A stretch of DNA of 64,000 nt. Source: Coptis chinensis (taxonomy: Eukaryota; Streptophyta; Magnoliopsida; Ranunculales; Ranunculaceae). Location of the stretch: positions 12,877,001 through 12,941,000 of the forward strand of contig CM027378.1 in NCBI GenBank assembly GCA_015680905.1, written 5' to 3'. A program made the position numbers and the translations under genes. Shown one piece after another: positions 25,651 to 36,759 of the stretch. Position 1 is the stretch's first letter. Each line of letters opens with the position of its first letter. A model generated the notes under the pieces. The model had not been told where the DNA came from, made no database searches, and saw only the letters and a program-made list of their open reading frames with translations.

Positions 25651-27197
25651 TGATAAAAGGTAAAAGGATAGTTTTACCTACGAATAAGCGATGAAACTCA
25701 AATGTAAGTAAAACTAAAACTAATTTCAGCTTAATATTATCAAAGTTCTCTACTCTCGATGCTATTGCAATACAGTTGGAATAGAAAGTTCATTCCACTC
25801 CTAGTTCTTTATAATTCACGTTAACTAAGATTATCAGTTCTATCAAAGTCAATGAGGGTACGGATTATGTAATTATGCTAACAACAATGGAAATGACGTA
25901 ATCGAAATGTTCTAAATACTAAGATGGCAATTCAAATACTAAGGTTCGAATCTAAATAAAGAATTAGGGGAATTTGATTTCACGTTAACTCGACTTAATT
26001 TACTAATGAAGAATTGTCGTAATCCAAATTGAAATGCTTTCGCATAACAATTAGATCTTTCTAATCCCTAATTGTTTATGGTAATCTCTACCAACTAACA
26101 ACTAGCATGGGAAGCAATCAAACACATTGTCATGGTGAACTAATTACTTTCTGGAATGGAATAGAATAATACGATCTATTCTACGCTAATCGAAATCAAA
26201 TTTCATCAATGCTTCCTCAAACCCTTGTAATGGAGGTTTTAGCCTTGAATCATTATACTATCATTTCTAAAACAAAAACAAATAGAACAACTCATTATTG
26301 AATAAATGATTAAACTTTATAAATCTAATTTAACAATAGTCTAAGATTCAAAATGAAATAAAACAATATTTAAAACTAATTTAGAACTAGATGATGATAA
26401 ACTAATTATCAAATTAAGACAAACTAATTATGAATTTAAGACAACTAAAACTAAATAAGAATTAAATCAATAAACTAAATTGAAATGAAAAACTAATAAT
26501 TTATTATAAAACTAAATCTGATTCTAAATAATATATCATTCTTTGTTCTAAAACTAATCTATTGGAATGAAAAACTAATTCTATGAAGTAACAACTAGCT
26601 CTAAAACAAGTTCTTGGATAATTGCTAAGTAAAAAAACTAGATGCTTAAGAGCTAAGTATTTGTCTCCCATATGGAGGAGACAAGATCCACTTTTTCGTG
26701 CATAGGCTGAGGAGCCATGTTTTGAGCCGGAAAATCGATCCCAAAACCCAATTTCTTCAATCCACAGGGGGCTTTTCAACTGAAAATAACTTCAACAGCC
26801 TTTTCATCCACTTTTGCTCTTCTGATTGGGTCAAGTCTTGGTCCATTAGAAAGCTCTTTCCGAGCCAGTCGTTTTGACGTAAGGTAGGCTCAATTCCGAG
26901 GTCTGAGTCCAAAGATATGGCCTTCGAAAGTTCAACTGACTTTTGTGCGCTATTTCTGCCCGCGTTGACTTTGACTTTTTAGCTTTGACCGGGCTTTAAA
27001 AAGGCTTTTTCTCCTTGAATTTTGGCCTTTTATCATAGAACTTCTTAACAACCAACATTTGCTTCTTTATCTCGCGAGTCCAATGCCTGAAGTACACAAG
27101 AACACGATAATAGTACTAACTCTTACTTATTAATCACATAATTGGTCAAAAGCGATATTATTAAAGGGGTTAAAACTACAGTTTTGGGCTCTTATCA
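25651..27197 (-). repeat. 5' LTR of the Athila-like fossil
   Basis: It is 1,547 bp long and bounded by TGATAA and TTATCA on the + strand. The primer-binding site abuts its 3' end after a 2-nt spacer. The five bases beyond its outer end are ATGTA, but the matching duplication cannot be tested because the other LTR is gone. Confidence 0.8.
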
Positions 27198-27202
27198 ATG
27201 TA

Positions 27203-28093
27203 CTTGCCTTCTCGCCGATTTAACGTAAACCTCTCGGTACTTGGTATTGGATGTCAATGACCTATATCTTTGATGATTGGTTCTTCCTCCACCTTAGCTA
27301 GTAGCTCCCAAATTAGCAATATACACACTGATTTGGGTAAGAACACGTCATAATTAAGCATCTAACAACTTGTTCGCAAATCCCCAATTTCATCACAAGA
27401 AGGTCACCAAATTTTACCCCAAAGAACTGAAAAACTGTTATGTCTCCCAACCAACCACTCCATGACCCATATATCACCAGCAAGATCTTTGAATCTATTT
27501 TACAACTGTCCAAATGACATAAAAAACCAATCACTATAGAGAAAGATACAACTGCTTAGGTGAAAGGTGTCAAATCTGCTCCAAAACCAATTTTCCTATC
27601 ATTTCTTCTTCTTGAGTGATAATATATCATATATATTAGAATCACACGACCATGAATTCAGGGTATTTCAGCTTCCCATCATCTTCTCCATGATCTATAA
27701 TTTATAATTACTTGAACATAGTTGTATTTCCTTCTATAGATTCATTCGAAAGGGAGCAAGAAGGCTTATACGTCTCAATATGTGATGAAGAAAGAGTAAG
27801 TTTTTTCATGTACTAAACTTGATTGTCAATCTGATCTTTCCCCACCGCCTCATTTTTTATTATTTTTTATTTTTGTATGAAAAGAACGAGAGGAGTTGAG
27901 GGGTTTTCGGTTTATGTATGTTTCCAGTTTCAAGTCTATCAGGTTCTAACAGTCGGCTCAGGGGTTTGAAAACCCAAGTCTAAGCTACCCAATCAAGTGT
28001 CCGTTAGTCTCAACTCTCAAAGCCCATATGTTTTCTACCAAGACCAAAATATGGGGTTTTACATACATGGTCCAACTATGTTCAATTAGTCCC
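27203..28093. other. Intergenic, nothing recognised
   Basis: It contains a 73-codon minus frame (27313-27534) that I cannot assign. No terminal repeats or conserved motifs were seen. Confidence 0.4.
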
Positions 28094-28096
28094 TTA

Positions 28097-28512
28097 GAGC
28101 AAGTCCAATGAAGAACTGCTAAATTGAGCTGCTAAAAAGTCACTAGGTTTTTTAGCTTACCCAGCCAAATTTGGCACCCAAAATCAAAAAACCAATATAA
28201 TTACATTTTCTATTTTGAAGCGCTAAATGATACGGACGACATAGTTTCTGCCGTCAGTCTATTATTTTGTAACTTAAGTTGAATTTTTTTTTGACGGACG
28301 GCACAGTTTCTACCGTCCGTCAATATTTAACACACGGACGGCAGTCTCCCGAACTTATTATAGCAGCTACTAGCGAAAGTCTTAACTTTGGCTTGGTTTT
28401 TATTCCTTCCAAATTTAAGACCTCTTTAGCAGCCCCATTGGAATGACATTTTTGCGGTTGGGGTGCTATATTTGCCTTTAGCAGCCCATATAGCCCCCCA
28501 TTGAACTTGCTC
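28097..28512. mobile_element. PIF/Harbinger-type (Tourist-like) MITE, copy 2
   Basis: This 416-bp element has ends GAGCAAGTCCAATG and CATTGAACTTGCTC and a TTA duplication (28094-28096 and 28513-28515). It shares with copy 1 (9540-9989) the internal TGATACGGACGAC block, the palindromic GACGGACGGCA / ACCGTCCGTC motifs and the GCAGCCCCATT segment near the 3' end. It has no coding capacity. Confidence 0.9.
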
Positions 28513-28819
28513 TTACATGCATTTGTAACTACTTGAATAGTTGAATGTTAATGAAATAAACCAAGTCTTCTAGTCATTGTTCGGGGTTCTTCCTTGATTA
28601 ACAGTAACTAGGCAGTTCCCATTAGGAGGCCATATTTCAACAACAATTCAAGAGCCTTATGCCCTTATTAACATGTTCAAAGCCAGTTTAACATTGTCAA
28701 GTCTACCCACCTAGGAATTTGTAACAAAAATCAAGCCCCTTTTCAAGTTCTTCCTACATCAATTATATGGTAGGAAAACATCCCGGCCTATTTTCTGGTA
28801 TAGGAAGGGATGCTACGTC

Positions 28820-28938
28820 CAAGATACGCCGACTAGCAAAGTCGGTAAAACCTTTGAGTGATGATATCAGAGGTCTGGGGCTCGAACCCCGCCAGCATCA
28901 AAGAGTTACTTATCTCATTTAAAACAAAGCTAACCAAA

Positions 28939-28947
<9 letters not shown>
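28820..28947 (+). mobile_element. tRNA-derived SINE-like element
   Basis: A polymerase III A-box-like TAGCAAAGTCGG (28834-28845) is followed about 30 bp later by a B-box-like GGGGCTCGAACCCC (28877-28890). Downstream is a short tRNA-unrelated body and a run of 13 A (28935-28947). This is the layout of a plant SINE. No clean target duplication was defined, because the AT microsatellite starts directly after the A tail. A degraded tRNA pseudogene is an alternative. Confidence 0.55.

Positions 28948-29011
<64 letters not shown>
28947..29011. repeat. (AT)n microsatellite
   Basis: About 65 bp of uninterrupted AT dinucleotides follow the SINE A tail and lie about 190 bp upstream of the AAA-ATPase pseudogene start. 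Confidence 0.95.
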
Positions 29012-29013
<2 letters not shown>

Positions 29014-29104
29014 CTATACTGGGGTTTAGCCGTTTAGCCTGCCCTAACCCGGTTACCCCTCTAAGTATTCCAATAGGATTCTATTTTCTGTGAATTTCTC
29101 TTCT

Positions 29105-29110
29105 TATAAA
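29105..29110 (+). promoter_or_regulatory. TATA-box candidate of the AAA-ATPase pseudogene
   Basis: TATAAA lies 94 bp upstream of the ATG, a normal distance for a plant gene with a short leader. It fits a duplicate that arose by DNA-level duplication with its promoter, as does the retained intron position. Confidence 0.45.
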
Positions 29111-29198
29111 TCCAACACAGACAACGACCAAAAAAACAAAGCAAAGCTATAACCTTAAAACAGAAGTGTGATCATCATATCAAAACCAAAAGCCAAAC

Positions 29199-30848
29199 AT
29201 GTTTTCACAAGCGCAACTCCCTTCAACACTCACATTGTTTTCTGCCTTTTCCTCAATTGCAACTACATCATTGATAGTCCGCTCAATCATCATACCTGTC
29301 TGGCTCCAAACGGTAGTACTTTCAAAGATTCAGTACCTATTCCCTCGATTGTTTCGATTGTCTTCCGAACTCACTCTTACTATCAATGACTATAATGGAC
29401 TCACTAGGAACGAACTCTAAGAAGCCTCAGAATTATTTTTGAGCACGAAAATAACCCCTTTTATTCAGAGACTAAAAGTAAGCAAATCATCAAGGGGGGA
29501 AGGCCTCAGAGTTAGAATTGACGAAGGCGAAGAGATTATCGACATATTCGAAGGAATCCAACTCAAGTGGATATTTGTTCGCTCCAAGACAAAAAACAGA
29601 TCAGGAGAACGGGATGAAGGAGGATCAAATAAACTATCTTTTGAGCTTAAATTTGATAACAAATATAATGACATTGTGTTTGGCTCTTACTTACCTCACA
29701 TATTAAACATAGGAAAGACCATGAAAGAAGAAAACAAAGTTGTAAAACTCCATACACTTGGTTTATATGGTCGGGATGACGACGATGATGACGACTCAGA
29801 TAATTCAGGTCCATGGTCTTCAATCAATTTCGAGCATCCATCGACATTTGATACATTAGCAATGGATTCAAAGTTGAAGAAGGAGCTGATAGAGGATTTA
29901 GACATGTTTTTAAGGAGAAGGGATTTCTATAGGAGAGTGGGAAAGGCTTGGAAACGTGGGTACTTGTTATATGGGCCACCAGGCACTGGAAAGTCTAGCT
30001 TGATTGCAGCCATTGCTAATTATCTCAAATTTGATGTCGATGACTTGGAACTAGCTCAGATCCGTGACGACGGGAACCTTAGGAGCTTGTTGGTTTCCAT
30101 GAAGAATCGGTCGATACTTGTGATTGAAGACATTGATTGTACTGTTGATTTGACTGACCGAGAGGACAGAGCTGATAGTTTTGACTCTTCTAAGCCGAAC
30201 AAGGTTAGTTATTTGTTATAAATAGTAAATTTACTAGTCAGTCAAATCAGATTTCTTTGCTGTTCGTATTAGTTATTGGCTCATTGCGACATGGAAAACT
30301 TGTGATTGGCAAAATTTACTATATCCTGCTTACTGACTTGATTGTTTCTTTGTGCATCAGTTTTCTCTTTCAGGACTACTTAACTTCTCCGATGGGCTCT
30401 GGTCAAGCTGTGGAGATGAGCGCATAATTATCTTCACCACCAACCACAAAAATAGCCTAGACCCGCTTTATTGCGCCCCGGCCGTATGGACAAGCATATT
30501 CACATGTCCTATTGTACTACTGAAGGATTCAACCAACTAGCTTTCAATTACCTTGGCATTCGATATAACAACAAGGGCAAAAACAAGCTATACTTAGAAG
30601 TTGAAGAACTGATTGAAGAATCTCAAGTAACCCCTGCTGAAGTAGCAGAAGAGCTAATGAAGAGTGAAGAAGCTGGCATTGCGCTTGGCGAGTTACTCAC
30701 GTTTTTGAAGCGAAAGAGAACGGAAAAAGATGAACTGGATGAAGTTGAGTCTCCAGAGACTAAAAGGCAGAAAATTAGGAGTGTGGAAGCTAAGGGAAGT
30801 GCTAGAAGAAGAAGTAGGAGGGTAGTGAATCGGAGACTTGGTTTGTAG
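29199..30848 (+). pseudogene. AAA-ATPase (BCS1/HSR4-like) pseudogene
   Basis: This is a paralogue of the gene at 59849-61445 with the same two-exon layout: exon 1 29199-30203, GT-AG intron 30204-30360, exon 2 30361-30848. The N-terminal membrane-anchor region, the AAA-associated N-domain (DLDMFLRRRDFYRRVGKAWK), Walker A (GPPGTGKSSLIAAIANYL) and Walker B (SILVIEDIDCTVDL) are all readable. Two lesions are visible. A TAA at 29418-29420 lies after NEL, where the paralogue has Tyr. A one-base deletion near 30465-30470 shifts the frame in the LDPALLRPGRMD motif, after which the frame resumes as RPGRMDKHIHMSYC through to a stop at 30846-30848. A protein restarted at a downstream Met would lack the membrane anchor and still meet the frameshift, so I call it non-functional. 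A sequencing error at one site would not rescue both. Confidence 0.88.
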
Positions 30849-31008
30849 ATGGGCAATTGTGTTTGTTGAAAATAGTATATTCATGCCTTTTTTTAGTGCA
30901 ATTTGAAATGTCTTACGTAAGGTTCAAAAACTATGATACTGAGTTTTTATTTATTAAATAAATGAAGACTGAAATATTGATTTCTTGCTCATTAGTTTTG
31001 ATGGGATG
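30849..31008. other. 3' flank of the AAA-ATPase pseudogene
   Basis: AT-rich sequence with AATAAATGAAG near 30955, a possible polyadenylation context. The TAA duplication of the PMD-bearing transposon starts at 31009. Confidence 0.35.
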
Positions 31009-33192
31009 TAAGAGCATATTTAGGAGAGACACTATCCTAGCACCAAACACAATAATTTAGTATTTTTTTCATTTTCAGGAGAGGCACATTTTGATAAAAA
31101 CACCAAAACAAACACCAAATCCGCTAAAATTTGGTGTTTACTTTGGTGTTGTATCAAATCTCTCTCGCGGTTTTAGCTAAACCGCGCGGTATTTCGAACA
31201 CTGCATAGGCTTGGGCTAGACTGTAGGCTTCTATGGCGCGGTGTTTCAAAAACCGTGCGATTTATCCAAAACCGCGTGCGTAATATGAATAAAAATGATA
31301 CCGGAATTAGGAACTAAACTTGAATGATACCGGAATTAGGAACTGGACTTGAATTGTAATATCAAAATATCTGATTATGTATCTATTATCTAATAAGAAT
31401 GAATTGTGCAATTGTTTGAGAATGGAAATGATACTAGGAATGAATTATACTTCGCTGGTGTATTAGGATCCAACAGAGTCTCTTTTGTATTTTTGAAATT
31501 ATCATATACCCAAATCCTATCATATATTTTGAAAATCAACAATAATACCATATCACAACCTAAAATGAGCTCATATTATATATTCTTATACATCTCATAT
31601 TACATAAAATTTATTTAGCTCTCTTCTTATGCCCCTTACCACTCGATGACTCTCCTATTTTCATTTGGATGTTCCGAAGCTGCTCCTCTAAGTTCTTAAC
31701 CTGAGAACCAAGATCTTCTCTGTCTACACGAAGGTTAACTTACCACAGCCTGAAGTTCCTCATATGACTGATGTTGTTGCGTGTACACCTGTTGATTATC
31801 CTCATACGCTTTTCGAGTCTCCTCATACGCACGTTGGGATTGTTGATATATTTGAGAATATGCCTCCTCTCTTTCTTAGCTATAATGATACAAGACAGTC
31901 TTCATCCCATCAAACATATGAATATTGTTCTCATATCTTTCCCGATAAACATCCTAAAAATCCAAGAAAATACAATGTGAGTACATATTATATATATAAT
32001 GAAGAAGATAAATAAAACAACTAAACTCACTAGGGTATACTGATTAATCTGGGACTCTAACTCATGGAAATGAGCATCAGGCACCTCAATAATGGAAAGG
32101 TAAGTAGCATCCCCATCAGGTCCACACACGGCAAACATCATCAAATTAGTGGCAGACACAGGAGTTGGATGATATGCATTCATAGGTTGTGGGTTGTAAA
32201 CAGGTTGTGACGGATGAAGAATACGTAGCTCATGTCTCATCTCTTGTAGGCCAACAAACTCGAAGTTGCTACCCCGACCAACAGGGGGCAATAACGGACC
32301 CATAGAGACACGGTTCCACCATCTATAATATTAATCAGCAGTCTGCTCAACAACAAAAGAAGACGCATCTGGCCAAGGACCACCACTGGCATGAACTTCA
32401 TGAACTTGAGTTCTACTCCACAACTTAGCATCACTAACATCTGGTATGGGAGCACATGGAACTCCATAACGTCTAGTCAACTGTCTCCAACATCTGTCAC
32501 CATAATACTAAACCTTATATCACGTGCGGCAAAAACAACTCTGTGACGTGACAAAACACAAGCATGCCGCACAACTGGATTGTCAAAGGCAATAGACAAA
32601 TTCCAAGGGCTCCACTCAATAGATGACAATGATCTAATATCAATCTGAGCACAAGCCATACACACATTATTTCTAATATGACTCCTGTTACGAGTCAAGT
32701 GAGGCCCTGACCAACTTGCAAATCTAGGGAGAGTATCAGCAATCATGTTTATTTTAGGACAAAGACAACGGAAGTACTCGTAAAACCAAATCTCCAAAAA
32801 TCCTGTAAATCCTTCAATCTAAGGACTTTAATTTACTTCCAAATGTCTGGGGAGATTTTTCTAATGCCACTATCAGTGTGGCATATACTGAGTTACCAAG
32901 GTCAGAATCTCTCATATTATGCAAATCAGAAACATAAGCATAATATCCAAGTCGTACAGTAGAACGACCATTTGGAAACAGAACATGCACAATAAAAAAC
33001 ATCAAAAAAGCCCTAACATACACATCAGCACCCTCACTGCCAGTTAGAATAGTCAAAGCTAACTCCGCTCGTGTATTAGGATCCAAGAGAGGTTCCATGT
33101 ATGCAGTCTTAATATGAGATAGCTTAATACCAAAAGAATCATAAGCATCCGCATCCAGAGAGGAAAAATCATAAGCATACTAGCAATGTTCT

Positions 33193-36100
33193 TGTAACGC
33201 CCGTATTTATTTATTAATTAATTAATTTAATTAATTATTTAAAATTCACTGGATTGGATTTGGGATATGTGGGCCTGATTTCTGGGCCCGAGTCTGTGTT
33301 GGGCTTAGGGTTCAAACCCAGGTATATATATATATTTTTCTAGAGAATAGGGTTTTGAGATAAAAATAAAATAAAAAATGGAGGCGGAGATAAAAGCTCG
33401 CTTGCTAGAGTGTTGGAGCGAGACGATTCGGACTATGATGAATTTGTGGAGCTTTTGATTAAGTGAGTAGTTATTTTTGCTATTTCATTGAACCTATAGT
33501 TGTTTTACATGTATACAGAGATATTTATATCTGTCTACGGTTCCATTTTATTTCTGCTTATTCTCCTTATTCGGCATCTTGTCTGTCGTGTTGTTAAAAC
33601 TTTATTGAAATCTGTCGTGTTGTTAAAACTCGAAACTCGGAAATCAACGTTGAACTGTTGAAAGCTTGATGGGCCGTTAATGGCGTCACCAAGCCCAAAA
33701 GAGAGAATTGGTCATGTCTAGTATTTGACCTCTCCTGGTTGTGGTTTTGAACCCTTACTGAGGTGGTTATGATTGAATGATGTTAGGTGGTTGTGGTGAA
33801 GTGTTGGGTAGGTGGTATTGACGCTAATTTGAGTGAGGTCGAAGCTTGAAGGACGTGTTAATGGCGGCTCGCCCAAACATAATTCTGTAAAATATGTTGA
33901 AGTATTATGTCTGTTGATTGTGTTGGTTGTTTTAGGATTGGTTATAGTGGGGTGGTGTAATGTGTGTGAGGGCTGTCGAATGGGGGCTGTTGGGGGAGCT
34001 TGAACAGCCGGTAATGGCGGTCGAGATCTGTTGGAGAGTGATCTCGACAGTTGCCAAAGTCGGTGTTGGTGTGAATTAAAGATGTCGGGTTTTTCTTTAG
34101 GAGTCCAACCGCTTGGTTGAAAAAGGGTGATGAGTGGAGGTTGTGGTGGCCAATTTGGTGGCTGGTGGAGGGAGCTGGTGGTAGCTGATAAAGAAGACGA
34201 CCTGTCGGGGTTGGGCTTGGGGCTTGGGCTTAGTTGGTTTTCCTTTGGGCCAGTTCTATTTTGTTAGTGATGGGCCGATATTAATCTTTTGAGTTGGGCC
34301 GGTTCTATTTTTGGTTGGGGCCTGTTCTAATTTTGTTTACATGGGCCGGTTTTCTTTTCTTTTTGGTGGGCTAGTTCATTATTGTTTTAAGTGGATCTGT
34401 TCCCTCTAGATATTTCTAGTTGGGCTAAATCTATTGTTCGGCCTGTTTCTGGTTTGGCTTTTATGTTGGATCCGGCTAACATTATTTGAATCTTTGGTTG
34501 AGTCATAGGCTTGGCTAGTTGGGTCCGAACCATGACCTTAACCATTACCTTAGTCATGAGCCCATGAGCCATGCACCTTGACCTTAGCCATGAACCATGG
34601 CTATGACCCCGAACCCGTTGAACATGGAAATGACAGGTTGACTTTTACATTGACCGTTGATCATTGACTGTGGAATGTTGACTTTTTCCAGATTTTTACA
34701 TATTTAAGAATATGGACAAATGTAGTAATAAAATATTGTCGAAAATTGTATAACTTTGTTTGTCATTATCTAATTAAGATTTGACGTGAGTAGTGTGTAA
34801 AGAATATAAATATTGGCACGTAACAAGAGGGGAATTCTTATAAGACTTAGATATATACGTTTTTATAAGAATTAAACTACATACGGACTCAGATTCATGG
34901 ACTTTAGTATTGGGCTTTTGACGGTTGATCAGTTTGACTTGACTTGTGATTTGGACTCGAATAATTATGCGTGATGTTTGGACTTGAGTTGTTCTTTCTT
35001 TTTAAAGTCGTTCCATTTTGACATTGGTAGAATGGACATATATTTTGATTATTTATTTAATATTCGTATGGTGCACAAATGGAAATAATGCGTGCCTTTG
35101 ATGGGGAATTGAGTTCACATAAATATATTGAACGAATACATTACATGATTGATTACTATTATGAGTTACTACTTAAATGAATTGTAGTATTTATGAAGGC
35201 TTGATATATTCCATATGGTGTAGTGCAATATATGATTAGCACGTGAAATAATAAGTTTTGAGATTGGATATAGAGATGCTTGGATATCACGCAATGAATA
35301 GTATTGTCACGTGATAATGTGGATTGTATTATAACGAGAAACGTTGAGCTTCAGTTCAATTAAGTATACTGACATGAGATAGAATAAGAATTATTCTGAG
35401 ATATAAATGTATGACACTTGAATAAATTACGTAACAAAAATCCTAGAACCTAGCTACCACAACTCATGTGATTTGGCCCTTGTGATGGGCGTATGTGATA
35501 TGATTGGCCCTTCTGGCGTTTCAGTGAATCTGAATGGCCCTTCTGGCGTAGCCGAATAGTGGCTTGATTATTCCTTTCGCAAAATTTAGAACGAGACACG
35601 CGATATTTTATACCGAATAGTGGCAGTACTTCCATAATGCCTTTCGTGTGAGGGTTACTTGGTGTGCAGCATCCTGCTCATGGTAGCTACGCACGGAGTG
35701 GTTCATTATGTGAGGGGAGGCATGTGGATGTACATGTTCGGCGTTGGGTAGCGATTGTGGTAGCCAGGGAAACTAGGTAAGACATAGATTCGACGTGATT
35801 TTAGGGACACGCAAAGAAAGCCTTAAATAATATAATTATGGTAATATGTTGGTTAATGATATATCTTTAAATATATGATTGTATATGGTTTTGAAGAAGG
35901 GTGGGTCAAACTAATGACTTGTGCAGAGACGACCCACTCTGTAATTGAGCATGAAATGCGGTAAGTATAGAATATGTTTGGCTGGTTATTAGTTTAGTTA
36001 GAACCTAAAGCGCCTCGGTGGAGGAACTAAATGCCTTTTTATTATGTGTATGGTTTGTTGTGTGGTTAGTGGGAAGTTAAAGTGCCTCTGTGGAGGAACT

Positions 36101-36759
36101 AACTGCCTTACATGTGGTATGTACATATCGATATGATTGTTTTTATTATTGGAAGCTAAGGCGCCTCAGTGGAGGAACTACCTGACTTAATTATGGTACT
36201 TAAGGATGTTGCATTAGTTGTTGGAAGTTAAGGGGCCTCGGTGGAGGAACTAACTGCCTTATTTATTGGGTATATATATGTATTAGTATGATTTGTATTT
36301 TAGGGCTACTCACACCAGCATTGTTTATAATGTTGACCCAATTTGCATGTTTGCTTATCGGGTGTATTCATTAAATGAACATAGTTGATAAGTCTTGACA
36401 GGTTTAGTGTTGAAGAAGGTTGGTTGCTGCTTGTGGTTTGTATTAGCATCGCATTCAGGATATGTTTGTTTTCCCTTAAGGTGTAATAGATTTTAGTTGA
36501 GACAAATGTAATTTGTATTTTCAGTTGTAATGATAATTAAAGAGTTGTTGAAAGGAGATTTGTAAGTTAATCAGATTTGTGAATTTTTGAAATGTATAGG
36601 AATTTAGTTTATTTGAAATTTTTTATTGGTTTTTAATTATCTACATATTTAAACTGATTATGGGTTTTTGGGAGTTGAGACTGCATCACACCTCGAAAAT
36701 CGAAGTGTCGGGAACAAATATTGTTTTTTCCTAATTCTGTCGAAATTCGAGGTGTGACA
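33193..36759 (+). mobile_element. Solo LTR (3.57 kb) of a Ty3/gypsy element, Tekay-like
   Basis: It starts TGTAACGCCCG and ends CGAGGTGTGACA, with a perfect 5-bp duplication GTTCT on both sides (33188-33192 and 36760-36764). No primer site, gag or pol is inside, and no second copy of its ends, so it is best read as one long LTR left by recombination. A TATA tract (GGTATATATATATAT near 33321) lies where a U3/R promoter would be. Termini of this type and LTRs longer than 3 kb are usual in Tekay/Del chromoviruses, which is the basis for the lineage guess. Confidence 0.8.
36005..36260 (+). repeat. Four-copy tandem module in the solo LTR
   Basis: Four copies of GCGCCTCGGTGGAGGAACTA (with small variants) followed by TGCCTT lie about 71-79 bp apart, starting near 36010, 36082, 36161 and 36233. 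The sequence between copies is AT-rich and less conserved. Confidence 0.8.

Larger units (their letters stand above)
17164..27197 (-). mobile_element. Ty3/gypsy (Athila-like) fossil lacking its 3' LTR
   Basis: Reading on the minus strand: 5' LTR 27197-25651 (1,547 bp, TGATAAGAGC to TTTTATCA), a tRNA-Asp-type primer site beginning TGGCGCCGCTGCC (25648-25632), gag (25055 to about 23700), protease (22911-22636), reverse transcriptase (22602-21196), RNase H (20999 to about 20700), integrase with zinc-binding segment and core (about 20600-19471), and an extra post-pol coding region (18460-17293). Reverse transcriptase before integrase is diagnostic of Ty3/gypsy. The LTR type, primer site and extra 3' frame favour Athila. 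The element is broken at roughly ten places. No 3' LTR is present: homology stops at the junction with copia fossil 1. Age cannot be estimated from LTRs. Confidence 0.88.

Noticed and set aside
27313-27534. 73-codon minus frame, considered as an F-box-associated domain fragment
   Set aside because: There is only vague resemblance, with no conserved motif I could defend.
28830-28895. A functional tRNA gene at the A/B boxes
   Set aside because: No cloverleaf with a paired acceptor stem could be drawn, and the 3' A tail fits a SINE.
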